Source: Bradyrhizobium sp. BR 10289
GTDB taxonomy: Bacteria; Pseudomonadota; Alphaproteobacteria; Rhizobiales; Xanthobacteraceae
Direction: 5' to 3'
Assembly: GCF_019455385.1 (NCBI RefSeq)
Contig: NZ_JACOFR010000025.1
Location: forward strand, 1 to 64,000
DNA length: 64,000 nt
Positions 7,823 through 16,037 of this stretch are shown piece after piece (position 1 is the stretch's first letter; every line of letters starts with the position of its first letter). Made by a program: the position numbers and the translations under genes. The notes beneath the pieces were generated by a model. The model worked only from the letters and a program-made list of their open reading frames with translations. It did no database searches and was not told where the DNA came from.

Positions 7823-9010
7823 TCAGCCAGCCCGACGTTCCAGTCCGATGTCGTCTTCCGACCAGGTCCAGCCGCCGCCTCCGGCACGCTTGGCCACGTA
7901 GAGGGCGCGATCGACCCGCTCAAGCAATTGCGACGTCGAGATCGCTGCCGCGGCATCGCTGACGAGAATGCCGGCGCTCGCGCCGATGCGGACCGGAATG
8001 TCCGTCAGCAAAAAGGGCATCGAGAGATCGCGGATGGCTTGGCGCGCCAGCGCAAGTGCTTCCTCGCGTCCGTCGTCGCCCTCGGCAATCGGCTTGAGCA
8101 TCATGAACTCGTCGCCGCCGAAACGAGCGGCGATGCCGGTGTCGCCGATGCAGAACGACAACCTTTCAGCCACCTGACGCAGCAGATCGTCGCCGGCTTG
8201 ATGGCCGTGACGGTCGTTGACGGGCTTGAAGCCGTCGAGATCGATGGCGACAATGGCGAACTTGCCGCGCGTCGACGCCAGTGCCTGGAAGAAGGCCGCG
8301 CGGTTCGGAAGTCCCGTCAGGAAATCATGGGTGGCTTGCCGCGCCAGGCGGAGCTTGTCTTCGATACGTTCGACGAAGGCCGCAGACAGATGCTTGGAGG
8401 CCTCGCGCAAGGTCAGCCAGAAGAACACCAGCATCACGGCGCCGAGCTTGTAGGCAAGCTCCGGCCGCAGCAGGCCGGCCATGATGGTCGGCGTCAACAG
8501 GACGGCCGCGGTATTCAGGATGATCCAGGGGCGGATCGCGGCTCGCGAGACCATGCCGACGCAGAAGGACATCGACAGCCCGAACGCGATCCAGGCGCCT
8601 GGCGCGTCATCGAGCTGGAGCGCCCGATACGACAGCATGCCCAGCGCAAGGCCGAACGCCGATGCGCCTGCCCCGTACAGCCGTTCCCAGCGGATCACGT
8701 CTGCATCGGAGAAGTGCGCCGCGCGCGACTTGTAGCGGAACAGCGAATAGATCCGGGCCGCCGCCGTGACGAGGATGAAGACCGAGATCACGGCGTAACC
8801 GGTATCGCCGCTCATGATGGCCAGCGCCGCGGCGCCCGTCACGGAGGTGACGCCGATGGCGCAGACCTGCGGCAGCGAAGTGTACAGGAGATCGACGAGC
8901 TCGCGCCGGATGCGCGGGTCGGGATGCAGATACCTGGACATCATTGTGAGAGGCATGCCGGCACCATCGCCGCCACTTCCTAACAAGCGGTTCGGGGCAA
9001 GGCGCGACAT
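7823..9010 (-). CDS. Membrane-bound diguanylate cyclase (GGDEF)
   Basis: The protein has 395 residues. Five or six hydrophobic helices fill about 45-210 and should place the sensor region in the inner membrane. A GGDEF domain follows (DFLTGLPNRAAFF, then ARFGGDEFMML), so it probably makes cyclic di-GMP. The RxxD product-inhibition site normally five residues before GGDEF is not seen (CIGD occupies the area), so feedback inhibition may be absent. The first ATG at 9010 is used here; an internal ATG at 8956 (MPLTMMSRYL) is an equally plausible start. The 3' end faces the VOC gene with a 15-base gap. Confidence 0.92.
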   Translation of the reverse strand: MSRLAPNRLLGSGGDGAGMPLTMMSRYLHPDPRIRRELVDLLYTSLPQVCAIGVTSVTGAAALAIMSGDTGYAVISVFILVTAAARIYSLFRYKSRAAHFSDADVIRWERLYGAGASAFGLALGMLSYRALQLDDAPGAWIAFGLSMSFCVGMVSRAAIRPWIILNTAAVLLTPTIMAGLLRPELAYKLGAVMLVFFWLTLREASKHLSAAFVERIEDKLRLARQATHDFLTGLPNRAAFFQALASTRGKFAIVAIDLDGFKPVNDRHGHQAGDDLLRQVAERLSFCIGDTGIAARFGGDEFMMLKPIAEGDDGREEALALARQAIRDLSMPFLLTDIPVRIGASAGILVSDAAAAISTSQLLERVDRALYVAKRAGGGGWTWSEDDIGLERRAG

Positions 9011-9132
9011 GACAGCCCTGCGCGCAACGTCCTTAAGAAGTGGTCAATGCGCGCGCTTGCTGGCGATTTTTCCGCGTGTTAGCAGCGATGAACGGGCCGC
9101 GTAGCGCCCGCTGTTTGGGAACACTGCCTGAC

Positions 9133-10008
9133 ATGTCCGACTTCCACGGCGTCTTTCCCTATCTCGTCTCGCCCGTCGATGCCGACGGCACGGTACGCAC
9201 CGACGTCCTCGCAAAGCTCTGCGACGACCTGATCGGTGCCGGCGTGCACGGGCTGACGCCGCTCGGCTCGACCGGCGAGTTCGCCTATCTCGGCGTGCCG
9301 CAGCGAACGGCTGTCGTGCAGACCACGATCGAGGCGGCGCAGGGGCGCGTGCCTATCGTGGCGGGCGTCGCCTCTACCTCGACGGCGGACGCGGTGGTGC
9401 AGGCGAAGGGCTATGAGAGGCTCGGCGCCGACGGCATCCTTGCGATCCTGGAGGCGTACTTCCCGCTGAGCGATGCCCAGGTCGAGTCCTATTTCCGCGC
9501 CATCGCGGATGCCGTCGACATTCCCGTCGTCATCTACACCAATCCGCAATTCCAGCGCTCCGATCTCACCCTCGACGTGATCGCGCGCCTCGCCGAACAT
9601 CCGCGCATCGGCTACATCAAGGACGCCTCGACCAACACCGGCCGGCTGCTCTCGATCATGAACCGCTGCGGCGATGCCTTGCGGGTATTCTCGGCCTCCG
9701 CCCATATCCCCGCCGCGGTGATGCTGATCGGCGGCCTCGGCTGGATGGCGGGTCCGGCCTGCATCATCCCGCGCCAGAGCGTCGCGCTCTACGACCTCTG
9801 CAAGGCCGGCCGCTGGGATGAGGCCATGGCGCTCCAGCGCCGGCTGTGGCGCATCAACGAGGCCTTCGCCCGCTTCAACCTCGCCGCCTGCATCAAGGCC
9901 GGCCTTTCGATCCAAGGCTATGATGTTGGCGACCCCGTCCCACCGCAGGCCCCGCTGACTGCCGAGGCGCGCAAGGTCGTGGAAGCCGCGTTGCGAGAGC
10001 TGGCCTGA
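9133..10008 (+). CDS. Dihydrodipicolinate synthase/N-acetylneuraminate lyase family aldolase
   Basis: The 291-residue (beta/alpha)8 class I aldolase starts MSDFHGVFPYLVSPVDADG. It has the GSTGEFAYL motif, the catalytic Tyr region VIYTNP and the Schiff-base Lys at about residue 163 (YIKDAST). Length and motifs fit the family. It stands outside any lysine cluster, so the true substrate is probably another pyruvate-derived keto acid. An in-frame ATG at 9088 would add a poorly conserved N-terminus; 9133 is preferred because homologs begin with this type of sequence. Confidence 0.88.
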   Translation: MSDFHGVFPYLVSPVDADGTVRTDVLAKLCDDLIGAGVHGLTPLGSTGEFAYLGVPQRTAVVQTTIEAAQGRVPIVAGVASTSTADAVVQAKGYERLGADGILAILEAYFPLSDAQVESYFRAIADAVDIPVVIYTNPQFQRSDLTLDVIARLAEHPRIGYIKDASTNTGRLLSIMNRCGDALRVFSASAHIPAAVMLIGGLGWMAGPACIIPRQSVALYDLCKAGRWDEAMALQRRLWRINEAFARFNLAACIKAGLSIQGYDVGDPVPPQAPLTAEARKVVEAALRELA

Positions 10009-10020
10009 GCTGTCCTTGTC

Positions 10021-10105
10021 GTCGTCATGGCCGGGCTTGACCCGGCCATCCACGTCTCACCGCACGAAAGAACGTGGATGCCCGGGACAAGCCCGGGCAT
10101 GACGA
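10021..10105. repeat. Dyad repeat, family B-related copy
   Basis: GTCATGGCCGGGC and a matching GCCCGGGCATGAC form the outer arms. ATCCACGT and ACGTGGAT form inner arms across a short A-rich loop. It fills the gap between the aldolase and the molybdenum hydroxylase gene. The architecture matches the other 'gtcat...atgac' elements in the window, but with different inner sequence. Confidence 0.7.
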
Positions 10106-10204
10106 ATCCGTAGGTTCACCGCCTAAAACCGCGGCTGGCCTCGCATACCTCGATCCGCTAAAAGGCTGCCCGCAGTTTCGAAAAGACCCTGAGGATCCCA
10201 CGGA

Positions 10205-12529
10205 ATGAATATCCTTCCCGGCAATTTGCGTTTCGGAGCGGGCCAGCCCGTCAAGCGTTTGGAAGACCAGCGGCTGCTGACCGGGAAGGGGCAATTCATC
10301 GACGACAAGCCGCAGGACGGCGCGCTGTGGTTGCACGTGCTGCGCTCGCCGCATGCGCACGCGAAGATCGTCTCGATCGACACCAGCGCCGCGGCTGAGA
10401 TGCCCGGCGTCACCGCGATCTATACCGGCGCGGATCTCGTCAAGGACGACATCGGCACCATTCCGACGCTCAGCATCTTCAAGCGCCCCGACGGCAAGCC
10501 GATGACGGTGCCGCCGCGGCGCCTGCTTGCCCATGAGGTCGTGCGTTACACCGGCGAGGCTGTGGCCGCGGTGGTGGCGTCTTCGCGCGCGGAAGCCCAG
10601 AGCGCGGCCGAGGCGATCGTGGTCGAATACGACGTGCAGCCGGCGGTTGTCGATCCAGTCGAGGCCGTCAAGCCCGGCGCGCCCGTGGTGTGGCCGGAGG
10701 CGCCCGACAACATCGTCGGCGCGATGTCTTACGGCGATGCCGCCAAGGTGGACGAGGCCTTTGCCAAGGCCGCGCACACGGTAGAGCTCGATCTCGTCAG
10801 CCAGCGCCTCGTGCCGTCAGCAATGGAGCCGCGCTCGACCATTGCCGAGATCGACGCGAAGACCGGCCGTCTGCTCCTGCACGTACAGTCGCAGACCCCG
10901 GCCTCGACCCGTGACGTGCTGGCGGAAGCCGTGCTGAAGCGTCCCAAGGATAGCGTGCGCGTTCTGGTCGGCGACATCGGCGGCGGTTTTGGCCAGAAGA
11001 CCAACCTCTATCCCGAAGACGGCATCGTCGCTTACGCAGCAACCAAGCTGAACAAAAAAATCCGCTGGCGCGGCGATCGCACCGACGAGTTCGTCGGCGG
11101 CACCCATGGCCGGGATCTCACCTCGACGGCGTCCTTCGCACTGGATGAGAAGGGCAAGGTGCTGGCCTATCGCGTCACCTCGATCGGTTGCACCGGCGCC
11201 TATTCCTCAGGCGCGGCGAACATCATTCCGCTGGTGCTCGGGCCGTTCGTGCAGACGGGTGTCTACGATCTGCCGCTGGTGCATTTCGAGATCAAGTCGG
11301 TGATGACCCACACCGCACCCGTCGGCGCCTATCGCGGCGCGGGCCGCCCCGAGGCTGTCTTCATCGTCGAGCGCCTGTTCGACGCCGCCGCGCGCAAGAT
11401 CGGCATGGATCCGCGCGCGATCCGCAAAGCCAACTACATCAAGCCGGCGCAGCTGCCCTACACCAACGCCGCCGGCCAGGTTTACGATTCCGGTGCCTTT
11501 GCGCACATGCTCGACCGCGCCGTGAAGCTCGCCGACTGGGACGGTTTCGCCGCGCGCAAGAAGGCCGCGAAGAAGAAGGGCCTGCTCTACGGCCGCGGCC
11601 TCACCTCCTACATCGAGTGGACCGGCGGCCGCGCCCACACCGAGAAGGTCAGCCTGCACGCGACCTCGCAGGGCCGCGTCGTGCTGCATTCCGGCACCAT
11701 GGCGATGGGGCAGGGGCTGCAGACCACCTACACCCAGATGATCTCCGACTCGCTCGGCATTCCCCTCGACAAGATCGATGTCGTGCAAGGCGACACCGAT
11801 CTCGCCATGGGCTTTGGCAGCGTCGGCTCGCGCTCGCTGTTCGTCGGCGGCACGGCCGTCGCCGTCTCCTCCAACGACCTGATCCAGAAGGCGCGCGAGA
11901 AGGCGGCCAACGTGCTCGAGACCTCGGTCGAGGACATCGAATACCAGGGCGGCATGCTCACCGTGGTCGGCACCGACCGCCGCATAAGCCTGTTCGATCT
12001 CGCCGAGAAGGAGAGTGGCGCAAAACTCAGCGTCGATTCCGAAGGCGAGGTCGATGGTCCCAGCTGGCCGAACGGCACCCATATCTGCGAGGTCGAGATC
12101 GATCCGGAGACCGGCGTCTCCAAGGTCGTGCGCTACACTACGGTCGACGACGTCGGCGTCGCCGTGAATCCGATGCTGGTCACCGGCCAGATCCACGGCG
12201 GCGTCGCGCAAGGTATCGGCCAGGCGCTGTATGAGGGCGTCTCGTATGACGCCGACGGTCAGCTCCTCACCGCGAGCTACCAGGACTATTGCATCCCGCG
12301 CGCCGACGACGTGCCGCCGATCGTGGTGACGCTGGACGATTCCGCGCCCTGCTGTACCAATCCGCTCGGCGCCAAAGGCTGCGGCGAATCCGGCGCGATC
12401 GGCGGCCCGCCCTGCGTCACCAACGGCGTGATGGATGCGCTCGCCGAGCTCGGCATCACCCAGCTCAACACGCCGCTGACGCCGCAGAAGATCTGGAAAG
12501 CGATCAGGGACGCGAAGGCGGCGGGTTAG
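10205..12529 (+). CDS. Xanthine dehydrogenase/CO dehydrogenase large (molybdopterin) subunit, form II type
   Basis: The 774-residue protein has the length and domain order of CoxL-type subunits. Hammerhead domain I starts with RFGAGQPVKRLEDQRLLTGKG; the molybdenum-binding domain follows. The motif AYRGAGR at 375-381 is the form II signature, not the AYxCSFR loop of true CO dehydrogenase. GESGAIGGPP near the C-terminus contains the family's active-site Glu. It should oxidise an aldehyde, N-heterocycle or aromatic substrate at Mo. The FAD (medium) and 2Fe-2S (small) subunits normally encoded beside it are absent here, so partners must lie elsewhere. GAGGA precedes the ATG at some distance. Confidence 0.92.
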   Translation: MNILPGNLRFGAGQPVKRLEDQRLLTGKGQFIDDKPQDGALWLHVLRSPHAHAKIVSIDTSAAAEMPGVTAIYTGADLVKDDIGTIPTLSIFKRPDGKPMTVPPRRLLAHEVVRYTGEAVAAVVASSRAEAQSAAEAIVVEYDVQPAVVDPVEAVKPGAPVVWPEAPDNIVGAMSYGDAAKVDEAFAKAAHTVELDLVSQRLVPSAMEPRSTIAEIDAKTGRLLLHVQSQTPASTRDVLAEAVLKRPKDSVRVLVGDIGGGFGQKTNLYPEDGIVAYAATKLNKKIRWRGDRTDEFVGGTHGRDLTSTASFALDEKGKVLAYRVTSIGCTGAYSSGAANIIPLVLGPFVQTGVYDLPLVHFEIKSVMTHTAPVGAYRGAGRPEAVFIVERLFDAAARKIGMDPRAIRKANYIKPAQLPYTNAAGQVYDSGAFAHMLDRAVKLADWDGFAARKKAAKKKGLLYGRGLTSYIEWTGGRAHTEKVSLHATSQGRVVLHSGTMAMGQGLQTTYTQMISDSLGIPLDKIDVVQGDTDLAMGFGSVGSRSLFVGGTAVAVSSNDLIQKAREKAANVLETSVEDIEYQGGMLTVVGTDRRISLFDLAEKESGAKLSVDSEGEVDGPSWPNGTHICEVEIDPETGVSKVVRYTTVDDVGVAVNPMLVTGQIHGGVAQGIGQALYEGVSYDADGQLLTASYQDYCIPRADDVPPIVVTLDDSAPCCTNPLGAKGCGESGAIGGPPCVTNGVMDALAELGITQLNTPLTPQKIWKAIRDAKAAG

Positions 12530-12845
12530 TCCGCGTCATCGCGACAATCTCAACTGTCGGCCCGGACAAGCGCGCCAAAAGCGCGCGCCGATCCGGGACC
12601 CATAACCACCGAATTGGTTAGTTGCACGCACTGGCAACTCCGAGTCGTCGCAAAGCGATTGCCGCGGAGTATGGGTCCCGGATCTGCGCTTACGCTTGTC
12701 CGGGACGACGGCCGGAGTGTGTTGCGCAACAGTCCCTCAAATCCCCGCATCATCTCGTTCGCCATCTGCGGCGATGATCGGCATCGTAGCGTTCCGCGCT
12801 GTCGCGCAGCAGGCGCTGCTCATCCCTGAGATTGAGGTCCATGGT
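12530..12845. repeat. Intergenic gap holding dyad repeat, family D copy 1
   Basis: No gene is seen in this gap. At 12555-12711 the arms TGTCGGCCCGGACAAGCG and CGCTTGTCCGGGACGACG face each other, with inner arms GATCCGGGACCCATAA and ATGGGTCCCGGATC. The middle is unrelated sequence. The copy at 36002-36163 has the same inner GATCCGGGACCC / ATGGATCCCGG logic. It sits between two convergent genes, where a bidirectional stem-loop could serve to end transcription. Confidence 0.7.
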
Positions 12846-13700
12846 CTACTCCGCAGCCGCCGGCGGCTTGCGCACGGAGGGATGCAGTCCGGATGGATCA
12901 ACCACCATGCCGAACTCCTGAAGATTGTGGGCGTGACACAGCTGATGCAGCGCGAAGGCCTGGTCGATCGCGGCGGGCTGGCCCGTGACGTCGACGGAGC
13001 GGTTCACCGCCTCCTTGGTCAGCTTCAGCGCAAAGGATGGCTTTGACGCGATCCGGCGCGCGAGCTCCAGCACGCGCGATGAAAGCTCTGCGCGCGGTAC
13101 GACCTGGTTGACCATGCCGAGCCGGTGCGCCTCCTCGGCGCTCCAGCTGTCGGCGGTGAACAGAAACTCCTTGGCCTTGCGCGGGCCGAGCTCCCAGGGA
13201 TGCACGAACCATTCGACGCCGCAGACACCCATCGTCACCACGGGGTCGCAGAACTGTGCATCGTCGCTGGCAACGATGAGGTCGCAAGCCCAGGCCAGCA
13301 TCAATCCGCCGGCGATGCACTTGCCGTGCACCTCGGCAATCATGGGCTTGGCGAGATTGCGCCAGCGCCGTGTGATCTGGAGATATATTTCCTGTTCGCG
13401 CGCGAACCGGCCGTGTGCATTCGGCTCGGCGAAGCCGCCCCAATTTCCGATCGGCGGAAAATCGACGCCGGCGGCGTTCCTAGACCCGGGGCGCAGATCG
13501 TGGCCGGAGGAGAAGTGCGGCCCGTTGCCGGCGAGGATGATGACCTTGACGGCGTCGTCCTGCACCGCTTCGTCGAAGGCGGCGTTGAGGTCGTAGGTCA
13601 TTTGCAGGTTCTGCGCGTTGCGCGCCTCGGGCCGGTTCATCACGACGCGGGCGATCGACGGCTCCGGCCGCTCCACGAGGATGGTCTCGAACGAGGACAT
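12846..13700 (-). CDS. Crotonase-fold protein annotated as enoyl-CoA hydratase, canonical Glu residues absent
   Basis: The 284-residue crotonase-superfamily protein has an oxyanion-hole segment FSSGHDLRP and HGKCIAGGLMLAWACDLIVA. Aligned to rat mitochondrial hydratase, the two catalytic glutamates (E144 and E164) correspond to Met134 and Val154 (AQFCDPVVTMG). It is therefore unlikely to be a standard hydratase; isomerase, hydrolase or decarboxylase chemistry on a CoA ester is more likely. The segment GVEWFVHPWELGPRKAKEFL is distinctive for its subgroup. It is divergent from the LemA gene. Upstream lie two TATTCGT repeats (near 13711-13731) in the presumed promoter. Confidence 0.85.
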   Translation of the reverse strand: MSSFETILVERPEPSIARVVMNRPEARNAQNLQMTYDLNAAFDEAVQDDAVKVIILAGNGPHFSSGHDLRPGSRNAAGVDFPPIGNWGGFAEPNAHGRFAREQEIYLQITRRWRNLAKPMIAEVHGKCIAGGLMLAWACDLIVASDDAQFCDPVVTMGVCGVEWFVHPWELGPRKAKEFLFTADSWSAEEAHRLGMVNQVVPRAELSSRVLELARRIASKPSFALKLTKEAVNRSVDVTGQPAAIDQAFALHQLCHAHNLQEFGMVVDPSGLHPSVRKPPAAAE

Positions 13701-13871
13701 CGCGCTCCCCTGATATTCGTTATTGTTATTCGTCCATGTTGACTATTTCGGTCGGGATTAAGCAAGCGGCTTGCGTGAGCCGGCTGCTTTTCGCGCCGCC
13801 CGATCAGGAGATCTGGCGCCGCATGCGTTCGATCTGATAGTTTGCCCCCCGATTCCACCGGGAGAAATTTG

Positions 13872-14474
13872 ATGCGCAAGATCCTCACCGTGCTGGCGGC
13901 GCTGGCCTCGCTCAGCCTCACCAATTGCGGCTACAACGCGATCCAGAGCGAGGACGAGCAGATCAAGGCCAACTGGTCCGAGGTGGTGAACCAGTATCAG
14001 CGCCGCGCCGATCTCGTGCCCAACCTCGTCAATTCGGTGAAGGGCTTTGCGCAGCAGGAGAAGGACGTGCTGCTCGGCGTCACCAATGCCCGCGCCAAGG
14101 TCGGCAGCATCCAGGCAACGCCGGAAGTGCTGAACGATCCCGCGGCGTTCCAGAAGTTCCAGGCCGCGCAAGGCGAGCTATCCAGCGCGCTGTCGCGCTT
14201 GCTGGTCGTCACCGAGAATTATCCGCAGTTGAAGTCGGACGCCCTGTTCAAGGATCTGATGTCGCAGCTCGAGGGCACCGAGAACCGCATCACTGTGGCC
14301 CGCAACCGCTACATCAAATCGGTCCAGGACTATAACGTCACCGTCCGCTCGTTCCCGAGCAACCTCACCGCGATGGTGTTCGGCTACAAGGAGAAGCCGA
14401 ATTTCACCGTCGAGAACGAGAAGGCGATCTCGACCGCGCCGAAGGTGGATTTCAACCCGGCGCCGTCGAAGTAA
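13872..14474 (+). CDS. LemA family lipoprotein
   Basis: The protein has 200 residues. The ATG at 13872 is preceded by GGGAGAA; an in-frame ATG 30 bases upstream is rejected because the lipoprotein signal begins here. LASLSLTNCGYN is a lipobox-like end of a signal peptide with Cys about residue 19. The rest is the helical LemA domain (NWSEVVNQYQRRADLVPNLV... ITVARNRYI... VRSFPSNLTAMVFGYKEKPNF). LemA proteins are membrane-anchored helical bundles, often encoded beside TPM-domain proteins, as here. Function is not established; an envelope role is likely. Confidence 0.92.
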   Translation: MRKILTVLAALASLSLTNCGYNAIQSEDEQIKANWSEVVNQYQRRADLVPNLVNSVKGFAQQEKDVLLGVTNARAKVGSIQATPEVLNDPAAFQKFQAAQGELSSALSRLLVVTENYPQLKSDALFKDLMSQLEGTENRITVARNRYIKSVQDYNVTVRSFPSNLTAMVFGYKEKPNFTVENEKAISTAPKVDFNPAPSK

Positions 14475-14508
14475 GCGCGTTCGGCTCCAATGCGCACCCC
14501 ACCCGCCG

Positions 14509-14614
14509 CTGTCATTCCCCGCGCAGGCGGGGAATCCAGTACGCCGCGGCCTCTCCGTAATCCGCCGGCGTCTCTGGAATACTGGATCGCCCGGTCAAGC
14601 CGGGCGATGACAGC
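14509..14614. repeat. Dyad repeat, family B copy 2, overlapping a start codon
   Basis: The element runs from CTGTCATTCCCCGCG to GGGCGATGACAGCG, with CCAGTACGCC and GGAATACTGGATCG as inner matches. It resembles the copies at 126 and 42273. The right arm contains the ATG (14607) of the next gene, so the repeat has become its 5' end. It separates lemA from the first TPM gene within a presumed operon. Confidence 0.8.
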
Positions 14615-15500
14615 GAATGTTTGGTGTGCAGCGATCGTCATCGCGCTCCTCCTTACGTTCGTCTTCCCCGCCTTCGCCGACGTCGCCATCCCGCAACTCA
14701 CCGGCCGCGTGGTCGACCAGACCGGCACGCTCTCGAGCAGCGACATTGCTGCGCTGACGCAAAAGCTGCGCGACTTCGAGACGCGCAAGGGCAGCCAGAT
14801 CGCCGTGCTGATCGTGCCGACCACGCAGCCCGAGACCATCGAGCAGTTCTCGATCCGCGTTGCGGAGGCTTGGAAGATCGGGCGCAAGAAGGTCGATGAC
14901 GGCGCCATCCTCGTCGTCGCCAAGAACGACCGGCATTTGCGCATCGAGGTCGGCTACGGCCTCGAAGGCGCGCTCACCGACGTCACCTCGCGGCGCATCA
15001 TCGACGAGGTCATCACGCCGAAATTCAGGGAGGGCGATTTCGCCGGCGGCATTTCCGCAGGCGCCGACCGGATCATCCGCATCATCGACGGCGAGCCGCT
15101 GCCGACGCCCTCGCGCAGCGTGAACTTCGGCAGCTGGAACGACATCGAGCCGCTCTTTTATTTCGTGCTGTTCGGACCGTTGGTCGTCGGCGGATTTCTG
15201 CGCGCCATGTTCGGCCGGCTGTTGGGCTCAGTGGTGACCGGGGTGATAGTCGGGCTCCTCGCCTGGTTCGTACTGGAGTCTGCTGTGATCGGCCTCGGCG
15301 CCGGTGTGCTCGGCGCCGTCCTGACCTTCGTCGCCGATCTGTTGGGGGTCGGATCTGGGACGGGACGATCAAGCGGCGGCTCGTGGTCGAGCGGCTCCTC
15401 GTCGGGGGGCTGGAGCAGCGGCTCGTCGTCGAGCGACAGCGGCAGTTTTAGCGGCGGTGGCGGCAGCTTCGGTGGCGGCGGCGCCTCGGGGAGCTGGTAG
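14607..15500 (+). CDS. TPM domain membrane protein (YgcG/PsbP-like)
   Basis: The 297-residue protein begins MTANVWCAAIVIALLLTFVF with a signal peptide ending near AFADV. A periplasmic TPM domain follows (about 28-170; LTGRVVDQTGTLSSSDI, GSQIAVLIVPTTQPETIEQF, GYGLEGALTD). Two or three membrane helices come next (about 185-250), then a Gly/Ser tail (SSGGWSSGSSSS, GGGGSFGGGGASGSW). The start at 14607 lies inside the right arm of a repeat. A longer reading from 14490 would translate the repeat itself and is rejected. The LemA-TPM-TPM order matches the common envelope gene cluster. Confidence 0.9.
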   Translation: MTANVWCAAIVIALLLTFVFPAFADVAIPQLTGRVVDQTGTLSSSDIAALTQKLRDFETRKGSQIAVLIVPTTQPETIEQFSIRVAEAWKIGRKKVDDGAILVVAKNDRHLRIEVGYGLEGALTDVTSRRIIDEVITPKFREGDFAGGISAGADRIIRIIDGEPLPTPSRSVNFGSWNDIEPLFYFVLFGPLVVGGFLRAMFGRLLGSVVTGVIVGLLAWFVLESAVIGLGAGVLGAVLTFVADLLGVGSGTGRSSGGSWSSGSSSGGWSSGSSSSDSGSFSGGGGSFGGGGASGSW

Positions 15501-15502
15501 TC

Positions 15503-16000
15503 ATGAGCCTCAAACGCATCACCCGCCATCTGCTGCAACATCATTGGCGCGCAAAGCGCGTGTTTCCGCAGGACGCGCTCGCCCGCATCGAGCAGGCGAT
15601 CAGGCAGGGCGAGGCCACCCATTCCGGCCAGGTCCGCTTCGTCGTCGAAGGCGCACTCGACGGCCGCCCGCTGTTCCGCGGCCAGCTCGCCCGCGAGCGC
15701 GCGCTCGATCTGTTCTCGCATCTGCGCATCTGGGACACCGCGCACAACAACGGCGTCCTGATCTATCTCCTGCTCGCCGACCGCGACGTCGAGATCATCG
15801 CCGACCGCGGCATCGACGCGAAGGTCGGCGCCGCCGGTTGGGAGGCGATCTGCCGCGCGATGGAGGCGGAGTTCAAAGCGGGCCGGTTCGAGCACGGCGT
15901 CATCGCCGGCATCGCGGCGGTGTCGAAAGAGCTGGCTAGGCACTTTCCGCCCGATGGCTCGCATCCGAACGAGCTGCCGGATGCGCCGGTGGTGATGTAG
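15503..16000 (+). CDS. Second TPM domain protein, likely cytoplasmic
   Basis: The 165-residue protein begins MSLKRITRHLLQHHWRAKRV and carries a TPM-like fold (VRFVVEGALDGRPLFRGQLA, NNGVLIYLLLADRDVEIIAD). No signal peptide or membrane helix is visible, unlike its neighbour. It follows the first TPM gene by two bases and is probably translationally coupled. The lemA-tpm-tpm group is likely one operon interrupted only by the intergenic repeat. The molecular role is unknown. Confidence 0.9.
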   Translation: MSLKRITRHLLQHHWRAKRVFPQDALARIEQAIRQGEATHSGQVRFVVEGALDGRPLFRGQLARERALDLFSHLRIWDTAHNNGVLIYLLLADRDVEIIADRGIDAKVGAAGWEAICRAMEAEFKAGRFEHGVIAGIAAVSKELARHFPPDGSHPNELPDAPVVM

Positions 16001-16037
16001 CCGGCCTCGTTCCGGCCAGTGGCGCGATCTTGCGCAC

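Noticed and set aside
9133..10008. Assignment as dapA of lysine synthesis
   Set aside because: The fold and Lys are right, but the gene lies alone, and many family members act on other keto acids.
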